Assembly: GCF_022763245.1 (NCBI RefSeq)
Contig: NZ_JALEGV010000014.1
Coordinates: 1 to 64,000 of the forward strand
DNA length: 64,000 bases
Reading direction: 5' to 3'
Source of the DNA: Oricola sp.
Lineage (GTDB): Bacteria > Pseudomonadota > Alphaproteobacteria > Rhizobiales > Rhizobiaceae
Below, in pieces: positions 54,851-62,756 of this stretch (its first letter is position 1; each line of letters begins with the position of its first letter). The notes under the pieces are model-generated. The model was not told where the DNA came from, ran no database searches, and was given only the letters and a program-made list of their open reading frames with translations. The position numbers and the translations under genes are program-made.

Positions 54851-56363
54851 TCGGTCGCAGGATCTCCCCACCTAGGCGGCACTCCGGCTTCGCCTTCAGC
54901 CCGCGGGCTCCTACTACCTCCGCGCCGCACATCACGATCCGCCGGCCATTCGCTTTTCGGAACGATTGGTCATGCGCTTGGTCGGGCAGAGCAGCAAGGC
55001 CGAGGAAAGTCCCGGCATATCGTTGCGTGACCTCGAATATCCGTTCCTTCTGGGTTTTCGACAGGTGGTCTCCTGCGCGGTATCCCAGCGAGTCGTTGGG
55101 ATCGTAGAACGCCACAATGCGGGATTCTTCCCTGCGGTCTTCAGTGACGCAGCGGGGTTGCGTTTTCCTGAGACGTTCCTCGGCCTTGTCTGTCTGAGCC
55201 GGGCTCCTGGTTATCTCGTCGAGGAAGTCGAAGCCTTGGGGTCCGTCGCCCGCATTGCCGGACCGATCGATCTTCAGTCCGGCGATCGCGATAAGTGGCA
55301 ACTGGTTGGCCGACATGTAAATGAGAGGTCCCGTTCGGGCGATGCATTGCCCGATCTGGCCTGCGAAATTTTCCGGGGTGTGCGCAAGAAGCGCTAGCGG
55401 CCCTTCTCCCGTTTCATCGTCGGACAGGGCATCGAAAAGCATCCTGCTACCGAGGCTCTTTGAAAGCAGGACGATGCGCCTTCCAACGATGGCGTCATCG
55501 ATCTGGTCTTGAATCCCCCGGCAAGGCGCGGCCTGCGCGGTGGCAGGGACTTCGCCGTTGAGGTGACGGATCATGAGACACAGAGCATTGCGTGTTCCCT
55601 CCCGCACGATCATGCCGAATGTGCCGGCATAAAGCGCCGCATCGGTAAGACCCTCGTTGAGAACGACCCGTTTGATGGTCCTGTTAAGCGGGGCTCGCTC
55701 GCGCTCATACGGACCGGACAGGTCGTGATGAACGAAGGGAGCCTGCAGTTCGTTTGCGTCGCCGTGCCACCAGTAGGCGTAATATCTGATCTTCAGCGGC
55801 GTGCTGCGTCCGACGACGCCGGTCTCGATCTCGCGATAGGTCAGCGTCCCGAACCGGTCGAATGAACGCGCGACCGGTTGCTCGGCCTCGGCCTTTTCGG
55901 CGACAAGCGCATCGAGGGAAAATGCCTTCCCGCCATTCGCACATTCCTTGCCGATCGGCCGCGTGCTCGAACGGTCGTGAAACCCCTCGCTGTCCACCCT
56001 TACGGTGTCATTGAGGCAAACCGGCATCGTACGTCCGCTGGCGAGACAGGCAATATCGTGCTGCCGGGAATCCTCTCCCGTTTTCGACGCGGGCGTTTCC
56101 GTGCCCTTCTCGCCAGCGAGCATTCGGGCGATCGTCTCGCTGTAACATGCCGGCGTTTTTCCCATGCCGTGAATGCTGAAGACGATGATGGAGTCGTCGC
56201 TCTCGTCGGCGTAATGGAGAATGCCGGGCGTCGGCTCCGCGCGCGTGTCGGATCCATACAGGCCGAGATCGTCAAAGCCGAGGCGCGGGCTGGTGCAGGC
56301 GCTCATCAGCAACAGCGCGGGAAGTGCCGCTAAAGACAGTCGAACAAGGGTCGATCCGGGCAT
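54840..56363 (-). CDS. Lipoprotein with alpha/beta-hydrolase-like motifs, 507 aa
   Basis: The N-terminus is a lipoprotein signal (LSLAALPALLLMSAC, lipobox MSAC, Cys about 22). The next domain has IIVFSIHGMGKT (about residues 60-71), resembling the oxyanion strand of alpha/beta hydrolases, and RIVLLSKSLGSRMLFDAL (about 296-313), resembling a nucleophile elbow with S-x-S-x-G. A catalytic Asp/His is not identifiable by eye. Base composition looks lower in GC than neighbours. It has its own promoter (-35 TTGTCG, -10 TGATAG, 56424-56396). Function unknown. Confidence 0.65.
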   Translation of the reverse strand: MPGSTLVRLSLAALPALLLMSACTSPRLGFDDLGLYGSDTRAEPTPGILHYADESDDSIIVFSIHGMGKTPACYSETIARMLAGEKGTETPASKTGEDSRQHDIACLASGRTMPVCLNDTVRVDSEGFHDRSSTRPIGKECANGGKAFSLDALVAEKAEAEQPVARSFDRFGTLTYREIETGVVGRSTPLKIRYYAYWWHGDANELQAPFVHHDLSGPYERERAPLNRTIKRVVLNEGLTDAALYAGTFGMIVREGTRNALCLMIRHLNGEVPATAQAAPCRGIQDQIDDAIVGRRIVLLSKSLGSRMLFDALSDDETGEGPLALLAHTPENFAGQIGQCIARTGPLIYMSANQLPLIAIAGLKIDRSGNAGDGPQGFDFLDEITRSPAQTDKAEERLRKTQPRCVTEDRREESRIVAFYDPNDSLGYRAGDHLSKTQKERIFEVTQRYAGTFLGLAALPDQAHDQSFRKANGRRIVMCGAEVVGARGLKAKPECRLGGEILRPTRM

Positions 56364-56395
56364 GTTCGGACGCCTCTTTGCTTCTTATGACTTAA

Positions 56396-56424
56396 CTATC
56401 ACACAATCAGCATCGCCTCGACAA
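56396..56424 (-). promoter_or_regulatory. Promoter of the lipoprotein-hydrolase gene
   Basis: Minus strand: TTGTCG (56424-56419), 17 bases, TGATAG (56401-56396), 33 bases before the start codon. The surrounding 56364-56570 is AT-richer than the rest and holds no gene. Confidence 0.5.
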
Positions 56425-56570
56425 GATCGATCAACTGAGTTTTATTGAATTTTTACTTGGTGGAGACCAGAAGGCGAGAAAACTTGGCCAGCATTGAAAA
56501 AGGCACTCGCGCGCAAAGCCGACCGGCGGGATGGGATGATCGCCCGCGCGCGAGGTTCTTGTGCGTTGAC

Positions 56571-57635
56571 CTACGCCACCGCCTGCGCGCGCCGATATTC
56601 GCGGAACGAGATCATGCGGTTCTGGGTCTCGTCCCAGAGCGCAAGCGGGATCGTCTTGAGGCTGTCGAGGAGCGTCATGCGGTTGATGTCGCGCAGTTCG
56701 GGATGGTCGCGCAGCACGCGGCCGAGCCGGTAGAAGGGAATGCGCGCCGACAGGTGGTGGACGTGGTGCACGCCGATATTGGCGGTGAACCAGCGCAGCG
56801 GCTGCGGCAGGTCGTAATGCGACGAGCCGTGCAGGGCCGCGTGCTGGCGCTGCCAGGCGGGCAGGCGCTCCCAGGTCGTCTCCTCGAACTGGTGCTGCAC
56901 GAAGAACAGCCAGACGCCGGCGGTCGCGGCGATGAGGGTGATCGGCAGCTGCACGAGGAGGAAGACCTTCCAGCCGACCAGCCAGATCAGCGCCGCCACC
57001 AGGGCGGCGAGCGCCAGATTGGTGCCCATGGTGGAGATCCAAGGCTGCCAGCCGCGGCGCATCATGCCGGAGGGCAGGCGATGGTCGAGGATGAAGAGAA
57101 AGGCCGGGCCGATGCCGAACAGCACCAGCGGGTGGCGGTAGAGCCGGTATTTGAACCGCTTCCACGGCGAAAGCGCGTTGTATTCCTCGACCGTCAGCGT
57201 GGCGATCTCGCCGAAACCGCGATGATCGAGGCAGCCCGATCCGGCGTGGTGCAGCGCATGGGTGCGCTTCCAGACGGAATAGGGCGTCAGCGTCATCACG
57301 CCGACGGTCCGGCCGACCCAGTCATTGGCATGGCTGCTTCGAAAGCAGGCCCCGTGGCCGCAATCGTGCTGGATCATGAAGAGCCGGACGAGAAAGCCCG
57401 CCGCCGGGATCGTCAGGGCCAGACCGATCCAGTAGCCGTTGGAGAGCAGCACCGCCGTGGCCGCCCAGAGCAGCGCGAAGGGCAACAGCGAGATCGCGAA
57501 TTCGACCGCGCCCCGCGTGTTGGAGGGCTGGCTGTAGGTGGCGATGGTCTTCGCCCAGGCGCGCGCGTCCCGTGGAGCGGCGCCGGCTGCGGCTTCGGTG
57601 TGTGACAAGCGATATGGCCCCTTTTTTCTGATCAT
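56571..57635 (-). CDS. Fatty acid desaturase (membrane di-iron), 354 aa
   Basis: Inserts a double bond in acyl lipids using O2. The three histidine boxes are HDCGH (90-94), HALHH (126-130) and HHVHH (about 293-297), separated by paired transmembrane helices. The pattern resembles bacterial omega-6/DesA-type desaturases acting on membrane glycerolipids. Regioselectivity cannot be told. Start ATG 57635 has no clear ribosome-binding site. Confidence 0.9.
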   Translation of the reverse strand: MIRKKGPYRLSHTEAAAGAAPRDARAWAKTIATYSQPSNTRGAVEFAISLLPFALLWAATAVLLSNGYWIGLALTIPAAGFLVRLFMIQHDCGHGACFRSSHANDWVGRTVGVMTLTPYSVWKRTHALHHAGSGCLDHRGFGEIATLTVEEYNALSPWKRFKYRLYRHPLVLFGIGPAFLFILDHRLPSGMMRRGWQPWISTMGTNLALAALVAALIWLVGWKVFLLVQLPITLIAATAGVWLFFVQHQFEETTWERLPAWQRQHAALHGSSHYDLPQPLRWFTANIGVHHVHHLSARIPFYRLGRVLRDHPELRDINRMTLLDSLKTIPLALWDETQNRMISFREYRRAQAVA

Positions 57636-57748
57636 GCCGATCGGAAGCGCCGATGGCTACGCTTCCAGGCAACGCAGATGGGGGATTTCGCCCGCCGTTA
57701 CCAGCTTTTTCGCGCGATGCGGGAGGTCGGCGCGGCAACAAGACGCGA

Positions 57749-58774
57749 TCAGGGGATGTCCCAGGCTTCCCCGGGGCGCAGCGGCCTGAAGGTTTCGGGC
57801 GCGACGCCGTGTTTGGCGAGCGCCTGCTCCAGCGCCGTCAGCGGTTCCTCGATGCCCTCGTCGGTCAGGTTGAAGGTGCCCCAGTGATGGCCGGCGGTGT
57901 GCGCCGCGCCGCACAGCTTGTGGCCGCGCACCGCCTCGTCCGGGTTCTGGTGCTGCGGCGTCATGAACCAGCGCGGCTCATAGGCGCCGATCGGCAGGAT
58001 GGCGAGACGAAAGGGGCCGTGCTTGTCGGCGGCCGCGCGGTAGTTGATCCCGTCGTGAAAGCCGGTGTCGCCGACATGGTAGACCTTGCCGCCCGGCGCC
58101 TCGATGACGAACCCCGCCCACAGCGCCATGCGCCGGTCGGACCCGCCGCGCGCCGACCAGTGATGCACCGGCTCGAAATGCGCGGTGACCTCGGGCGACA
58201 GGGAAACCGTGTCGCCCCAGTCGCCGGTGACGATGCGCTGCGCGTCCACCGCGCCTTTGATGATCGCGTCGTTGCCGAGCGGCGTGACGAAAAGCGGGTC
58301 GTGCTCCGCCGCCAGACGCGCCAGGGCCGCAAGATCGAGATGGTCGTAATGGTTGTGGCTGACGAGGACGGCGTCGATCGGCGGCAGGCTGGCGAAGCGG
58401 ATGCCCGGCGGATTGCGCCGTTTGGGGCCGAACCATCGAAGCGGGCTGGCGCGCTCGGCGAAGACCGGATCGAAGAGGATGTTCATGCCGGCCGTCTGCA
58501 GCAGCAGGCTCGCATGGCCGATCATGGTGACGCGCAGCCCCGCGCCCTCGACGCGTTCGTCGGGGCGATGGTCGTCATGCGGGCTCGGATAGCGGTCCGG
58601 CCAGGCGATCTTTCCCGATCCGAACTGCCAACGGAGCAGGGACTTCAATCCCGGCGGGGGCGTGCCGCCGGGATTGAAGAAGATCGTGCCGTCGAAATGA
58701 TCGGAGACCGGGCCATCGTAATAGGGATTGGGACGGCCGGAGCGGCGCGGCGGGCGAGGGGTGCGCTGGTTCAT
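57749..58774 (-). CDS. MBL-fold metallohydrolase (UlaG/NAPE-PLD-like), 341 aa
   Basis: Zinc hydrolase with a metallo-beta-lactamase fold. The key motif is LVSHNHYDHLD (about residues 137-147), plus RVTMIGHASLLLQ, VYHVGDTGFHDG and the late AAHTAGHHWGTFNLTDE. The arrangement is that of N-acyl-phosphatidylethanolamine phospholipase D-like and UlaG-like proteins, so a phospholipid or phosphodiester substrate is possible. No signal peptide. Confidence 0.87.
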   Translation of the reverse strand: MNQRTPRPPRRSGRPNPYYDGPVSDHFDGTIFFNPGGTPPPGLKSLLRWQFGSGKIAWPDRYPSPHDDHRPDERVEGAGLRVTMIGHASLLLQTAGMNILFDPVFAERASPLRWFGPKRRNPPGIRFASLPPIDAVLVSHNHYDHLDLAALARLAAEHDPLFVTPLGNDAIIKGAVDAQRIVTGDWGDTVSLSPEVTAHFEPVHHWSARGGSDRRMALWAGFVIEAPGGKVYHVGDTGFHDGINYRAAADKHGPFRLAILPIGAYEPRWFMTPQHQNPDEAVRGHKLCGAAHTAGHHWGTFNLTDEGIEEPLTALEQALAKHGVAPETFRPLRPGEAWDIP

Positions 58775-58851
58775 GCGGGCAAAGTGGGACGCGGCGGCCT
58801 GATTGCAAGCGTCTCGGCGCGCCGCCTGCGCGTGCCGCCGGGGCGCAAACC

Positions 58852-58880
58852 TTGACTCATGCCCGCTTTTCCGCCATAGC
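58852..58880 (+). promoter_or_regulatory. Predicted promoter of the ffh leader RNA
   Basis: TTGACT (58852-58857), 17-base spacer, CATAGC (58875-58880). The -35 is good and the -10 weak. Transcription would begin near 58887, about 175 bases before the ffh start. Confidence 0.5.
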
Positions 58881-58886
58881 CCCGGC

Positions 58887-58994
58887 CGACTAGCGACGAG
58901 TTGAAACTCCGAGCCACCGACCGGGACCCGTAGAGGTATAAAGAGTTCCCGGAGGTCAACACCCGGCAGCGCGATGCGCCCCCGGGTGCTTTTT
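58887..58994 (+). ncRNA. Structured leader or small RNA upstream of ffh
   Basis: Between the predicted start and the terminator (58960-58994) the RNA holds a small GAGT-tgaa-ACTC hairpin and a stem CCGGGA/TCCCGG (58921-58926 with 58947-58952), which can alternatively extend as GACC...GGTC. No plus-strand gene ends upstream, so the terminator must belong to this RNA. It is either an attenuated ffh leader or a separate RNA of about 105 nt. It lacks the GGAAGGAAGCAG-type core of SRP RNA. Confidence 0.55.
58960..58994 (+). terminator. Intrinsic terminator inside the ffh leader
   Basis: CACCCGG (58960-58966) pairs with CCGGGTG (58982-58988); an inner GCGC-gat-GCGC (58969-58979) stacks within; CTTTTT follows. 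It stands 68 bases before the ffh ATG. A further hairpin CTTCCGG-tctgac-CCGGAAG (59031-59050) precedes the ribosome-binding site GGAG. Confidence 0.75.
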
Positions 58995-59061
58995 GGCTTT
59001 GGGCTTTCGATCCGCGCTCATGACACCTACCTTCCGGTCTGACCCGGAAGTGGAGAGAAAC

Positions 59062-60612
59062 ATGTTTGAATCGCTTCAGGACCGCCTCGGTTCGATCCTG
59101 AGTAACCTGACCGGACGCGGCGCCCTGTCGGACAAGGACGTGTCCGCGGCGCTGCGCGAAGTGCGCCGAGCGCTCATCGAGGCCGACGTGGCGCTGGAAG
59201 TCGTGCGCGGCTTCGTCGAGCGGGTGCGCGAAAAGGCGGTCGGCGCGGAAGTCCTGAAGAGCGTCAAGCCCGGCCAGATGGTCGTCAAGATCGTCCATGA
59301 CGAGCTGGTGGAGACGTTGGGCTCCGAAGGCGCGACGATCGACCTGAACGCGCCGGCGCCCGTCGTCATCATGATGGCCGGCCTGCAGGGCTCGGGCAAG
59401 ACGACGACGACCGGCAAGATCGCCAAGCGGCTGACGGAAAAGCAGGGCAAGAAGGTCCTGATGGCCTCGCTCGACACGCGCCGTCCGGCCGCGCAGGAGC
59501 AGTTGAAGCAGCTCGGCGAGCAGACCGGCATCGCCACCCTGCCGATCATCGCCGGACAGTCGCCGGTCGACATCGCCAGGCGCGCCGTGCAGGCGGGCAA
59601 GCTCGGCGGCCATGACGTGGTCATCCTCGACACCGCCGGCCGCACCCATATCGACGAGCCGCTGATGGTCGAAATGGCGGATGTGGCGAAAGCCTCCAAT
59701 CCGCACGAGACGCTGCTGGTCGCCGACTCGCTGACCGGTCAGGACGCCGTCAACCTCGCCAAGAGCTTCGACGAGCGCATCGCGCTGACCGGCATCGTCC
59801 TGACCCGCATGGACGGCGACGGCCGCGGCGGCGCGGCGCTTTCCATGCGCGCCGTCACCGGCAAGCCGATCAAGCTGATCGGTACCGGCGAGAAAATGGA
59901 CGCGCTGGAGGAGTTCCATCCCAGCCGCATCGCCGACCGCATCCTCGGCATGGGCGACATCGTCTCGCTGGTCGAGAAGGCCGCCGAAACCATCGACGCG
60001 GAAAAGGCCGCGGCGATGGCCAAGAAGATGCAGGAAGGCAAGTTCGACCTCAACGATCTCGCCGACCAGCTTCGCCAGATGAAGAAGATGGGCGGCATGG
60101 GCGGCATCATGGGCATGATGCCGGGCATGGGGAAGATGAAGGACCAGATGGCCGCGGCCGGTCTCGACGACAAGATCTTCGACCGCCAGATCGCCATCAT
60201 CCAGTCGATGACGCCGAAGGAGCGCTCCAGCCCGGACCTTCTGAAGCACAGCCGCAAGAAGCGCATCGCGGCCGGTTCCGGCACGTCCGCGGCCGACATC
60301 AACAAGCTTCTGAAGATGCACCGCCAGATGGCCGACATGATGAAGTCCATGAAGGGCAAGAAGGGGCGCGGCCTGATGGGCAAGATGATGGGCGGGCTCG
60401 GCCTGCCCGGCGGCGGGATGCCCGGCGGCATGGGCGGCATGCCCGACCTGTCGAAGATGAGCCCGAAGGAACTCGAGGCGCTGCAGAAACAGGCCGAGGC
60501 GGCCGGTCTGGGCGGACCGGGCGGCCTTGGCGGCGGCATGCCGAAACTGCCCGGCCTCGGCGGTCCCGGCCTGCCGGGAATGGGCCTGCCCGGATTGCCG
60601 AAGAAGAAATAA
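59062..60612 (+). CDS. ffh: Signal recognition particle protein Ffh, 516 aa
   Basis: GTPase that, with SRP RNA, targets nascent membrane proteins to FtsY. N domain (MFESLQDRLGSILSNLTGRG), G1 GLQGSGKTTT (residues 107-116), DTRRPAAQEQL, DTAGRTHIDE, TRMDGDGRGG. The C-terminal M domain is Met-rich (MKKMGGMGGIMGMMPGMGKM) and ends in an unusually long Gly/Met/Pro tail. GGAG lies about 8 bases before the ATG. Expression may be controlled by the terminator-bearing leader. Confidence 0.97.
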   Translation: MFESLQDRLGSILSNLTGRGALSDKDVSAALREVRRALIEADVALEVVRGFVERVREKAVGAEVLKSVKPGQMVVKIVHDELVETLGSEGATIDLNAPAPVVIMMAGLQGSGKTTTTGKIAKRLTEKQGKKVLMASLDTRRPAAQEQLKQLGEQTGIATLPIIAGQSPVDIARRAVQAGKLGGHDVVILDTAGRTHIDEPLMVEMADVAKASNPHETLLVADSLTGQDAVNLAKSFDERIALTGIVLTRMDGDGRGGAALSMRAVTGKPIKLIGTGEKMDALEEFHPSRIADRILGMGDIVSLVEKAAETIDAEKAAAMAKKMQEGKFDLNDLADQLRQMKKMGGMGGIMGMMPGMGKMKDQMAAAGLDDKIFDRQIAIIQSMTPKERSSPDLLKHSRKKRIAAGSGTSAADINKLLKMHRQMADMMKSMKGKKGRGLMGKMMGGLGLPGGGMPGGMGGMPDLSKMSPKELEALQKQAEAAGLGGPGGLGGGMPKLPGLGGPGLPGMGLPGLPKKK

Positions 60613-60628
60613 GGGGAGGGGAAGAACC

Positions 60629-60946
60629 ATGGCAGACACGGCGGACAAAGCGCAATCGGTGCTCAAGGACCTGCGTCGTTCGATCGACAATTTCGACGCG
60701 ATCCTGATCCACACGCTCGCCGAGCGGTTCCGCTGCACGAAGGCCGTGGGCGAACTGAAGGCGACGCATGACCTGCCGCCGTCGGACCCGGACCGCGAGA
60801 AGCGGCAGATCGAGCGGCTGCGCCAACTGGCGAAAGACGCGGATCTCGATCCGGATTTCGCCGAGAAATTCCTCGCCTTCATCATTCGCGAGGTGATCCG
60901 CCATCACGAGGCGATCGCCGCGAAGACCGAGGATATCGCCGGTTAG
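60629..60946 (+). CDS. Chorismate mutase (AroQ class), 105 aa
   Basis: All-helical enzyme converting chorismate to prephenate. The AroQ pattern is visible: LRRSIDNFDAILIHTLAERFRC (the first-helix Arg and Asp), GELKATHDLPPSDPDREKRQ (Lys and Arg of the active site), and the C-terminal IIREVIRHHEAI. GGGGAGGGG lies just upstream, 17 bases after ffh. Occurrence between ffh and rpsP is usual in this order. Confidence 0.9.
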   Translation: MADTADKAQSVLKDLRRSIDNFDAILIHTLAERFRCTKAVGELKATHDLPPSDPDREKRQIERLRQLAKDADLDPDFAEKFLAFIIREVIRHHEAIAAKTEDIAG

Positions 60947-60999
60947 GACCGGTGAAACGAACCAAGAGACGAAAGAACAGGCTGTTACAGGAGTAAATC

Positions 61000-61419
61000 A
61001 TGGCACTGAAAATCCGTCTGGCCCGTGCGGGCTCCAAGAAGCGTCCCTACTACCACATCGTCGTTGCCGATGTGCGCAGCCCGCGCGACGGCCGCTTCAT
61101 CGAACAGATCGGCGCGTGGAACCCGATGCTTCCCAAGGACGGCGAAGCCGCCCGCGTCACGCTGAAGGAAGACCGCGTCAAGCATTGGCTCGAAGTCGGC
61201 GCCCAGCCGACCGACCGCGTGCTGCGCTTCCTCGACGAAGCCGGTCTCGCCAAGCGCCCGGCGCGCAACAACCCGAACAAGGCGAAGCCGGGCAAGGCTG
61301 CCCAGGAACGCGTCGCGATGAAGCAGCAGAAGGAAGAGGAAGCCAAGGCTGCCGCCGAAGCTGCCGCAGCCGAAGCCGCAGAGGCACCGGCCGCAGAAGA
61401 GGCCGCAGCAGCGGAATAA
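61000..61419 (+). CDS. rpsP: 30S ribosomal protein S16, 139 aa
   Basis: Begins with the highly conserved [20 protein letters not shown] and continues [21 protein letters not shown]. The core is about 85 residues; the remainder is an Ala/Glu-rich tail (about 105-139) typical of alphaproteobacteria. AGGAG lies 8 bases before the ATG. In most relatives rimM and trmD follow directly; here an Lgt-like gene follows after 28 bases. Confidence 0.98.
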   Translation: MALKIRLARAGSKKRPYYHIVVADVRSPRDGRFIEQIGAWNPMLPKDGEAARVTLKEDRVKHWLEVGAQPTDRVLRFLDEAGLAKRPARNNPNKAKPGKAAQERVAMKQQKEEEAKAAAEAAAAEAAEAPAAEEAAAAE

Positions 61420-61447
61420 GTCCGAGGACCGGCGAACGGGGCGTTCG

Positions 61448-62161
61448 ATGTCGCTTCCCGCACTTCACGCCCTGTTCGATGTCCTTGCCTGGGCCGTCTC
61501 CGTGACGGCCCTTTTGCTTTTGCGCCGGACCTGGTTTCCGGCGCAGCCCGTGGCCGGACCCTTGCGCTTCGGCTATCTCGTCGCGGTTCTGTTCGGCGCG
61601 GGAACTGGGGCGTGGCTCTTCGGAACCCTCAATCTGTGGCTGTCCGGCATCGAGGGGCTCGGCCGCTCGATCGAGGGCGCGGTCTTCGGCGCCATCGCCG
61701 CAATCGAGATCTACAAGCGCGTCAACGGCATCACAGCGCGCACCGGGGCGATCTACGCGCTGCCGATGGCGCTCGGGATCGCCGTCGGGCGGATCGGATG
61801 CCTCTTGTCCGGGCTTGAGGACAACACCCACGGCATCGCGACCGGCGCGGACTGGGGCTGGGATTTCGGCGACGGTATTCTCCGACATCCGGTTCAGCTC
61901 TACGAGAGCCTTGCGATGGCAGGGTTCGCGGCCGCTTATCTCGTCATGGCGACGCGCGGTTCGACGCGGTGGAAACGCGACGGCTTCTATCATGCCGTCG
62001 GCTTTTACGCGGTGCAGCGCTTCGTGCTGGAATTCTGGAAGCCTTACGGAAGCGCAGTCGCGGGCCTTACGGTGTTCCAGCTGCTTTCCGTCGTGCTTCT
62101 CGCCTACGCCGTTGTCATGGTCTCCACGGCCGATCGGGCAGCAGCCGGCGAACAGCCCTGA
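61448..62161 (+). CDS. Prolipoprotein diacylglyceryl transferase-like (Lgt family) membrane protein, 237 aa
   Basis: Seven-helix-type membrane protein with Lgt motifs: GRIGCLLSGLEDNTHG (about residues 115-130, against the Lgt signature GR.GNF.N.E..G) and ILRHPVQLYESLAM (about 141-155). The changes N-to-C and a spaced Glu set it apart from canonical Lgt, and 237 aa is short (E. coli Lgt is 291). Canonical Lgt moves a diacylglyceryl group from phosphatidylglycerol to lipobox Cys; this relative probably acts on another acceptor. It follows rpsP by 28 bases and starts a cassette of four genes. Confidence 0.75.
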   Translation: MSLPALHALFDVLAWAVSVTALLLLRRTWFPAQPVAGPLRFGYLVAVLFGAGTGAWLFGTLNLWLSGIEGLGRSIEGAVFGAIAAIEIYKRVNGITARTGAIYALPMALGIAVGRIGCLLSGLEDNTHGIATGADWGWDFGDGILRHPVQLYESLAMAGFAAAYLVMATRGSTRWKRDGFYHAVGFYAVQRFVLEFWKPYGSAVAGLTVFQLLSVVLLAYAVVMVSTADRAAAGEQP

Positions 62162-62231
62162 CGCGATTTCTTGTCGTCCGTGCGGAGACATGGTCTAGAT
62201 TTGGCCAAACCTCTCCGACGAGGGTGCGGCG

Positions 62232-62483
62232 ATGCACGACAGCGAAGACGAGACAGCGGTCAGACGATTCGGGTTCGGGCAGATCCTGCTCGGCATACTG
62301 GGGCTGCTGCTGCTTCTGCCCGGCGCGTGCGGGGTTTTCGTCATCGCCCTCATCGTGAACGATCCGAACGATCCTTTCGTCGAGATCGGCGTGGCGTTCT
62401 CCGTGCTCGGGCTTCTCGTCGGCGCCCTCGGCGTCTGGCTGCTGAGGCGGGTGATCCGCAACGCGCGAAGCGGACGGAGTTGA
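62232..62483 (+). CDS. Small two-helix membrane protein, 83 aa
   Basis: Two hydrophobic segments (GQILLGILGLLLLLPGACGV and IGVAFSVLGLLVGALGVWLL) flank a short acidic loop (NDPNDPF). A polar N-terminus (MHDSEDETAVRR) and basic C-terminus (RRVIRNARSGRS) suggest cytoplasmic ends. GAGG lies upstream of the ATG. It shares the LLGxLGxLLLLPGxC pattern with the next small gene. Confidence 0.6.
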   Translation: MHDSEDETAVRRFGFGQILLGILGLLLLLPGACGVFVIALIVNDPNDPFVEIGVAFSVLGLLVGALGVWLLRRVIRNARSGRS

Positions 62484-62571
62484 CCCACACGCTCCCCTTC
62501 CCGAACCTTGCCGTTTACGAAAGGCATGAAATCGCCGACCATATCGGTGATCGGCCGAAGAGGGTTCGTTG

Positions 62572-62754
62572 ATGGTCGCAAGGGTTTTGTTGGGCGTGCT
62601 CGGAGTACTTCTCCTCCTCCCGGGGGTCTGCAGCGTCGTCTTCATGGGCATGTTCGGGAATGACGGAGCCGGAATCCTCTGGCTGCTCTGGCTCGTCACT
62701 TTCGCCATAGGCTGGGGCGGGTTCGTCCTGCTGCGCAAGGCCTGGCGGGGGTAG
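62572..62754 (+). CDS. Small two-helix membrane protein, paralogue of the preceding one, 60 aa
   Basis: LLGVLGVLLLLPGVCSVVF matches LLGILGLLLLLPGACGVF of the previous gene, and a second helix (GILWLLWLVTFAIGWGGFV) ends in a basic tail (RKAWRG). ATG 62572 is used; a TTG lies directly before it. The stop TAG is two bases before the radical SAM start (62757), which makes co-translation very likely. Confidence 0.6.
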   Translation: MVARVLLGVLGVLLLLPGVCSVVFMGMFGNDGAGILWLLWLVTFAIGWGGFVLLRKAWRG

Positions 62755-62756
62755 GC

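Noticed and set aside
58887-58994. SRP (4.5S) RNA gene next to ffh
   Set aside because: The folded RNA there lacks the conserved GGAAGGAAGCAG-like core; only a leader or small RNA is supported.
58771-60885. 704-aa minus-strand ORF opposite ffh
   Set aside because: His/Leu/Arg-rich shadow of ffh that also crosses the leader and the chorismate mutase gene.
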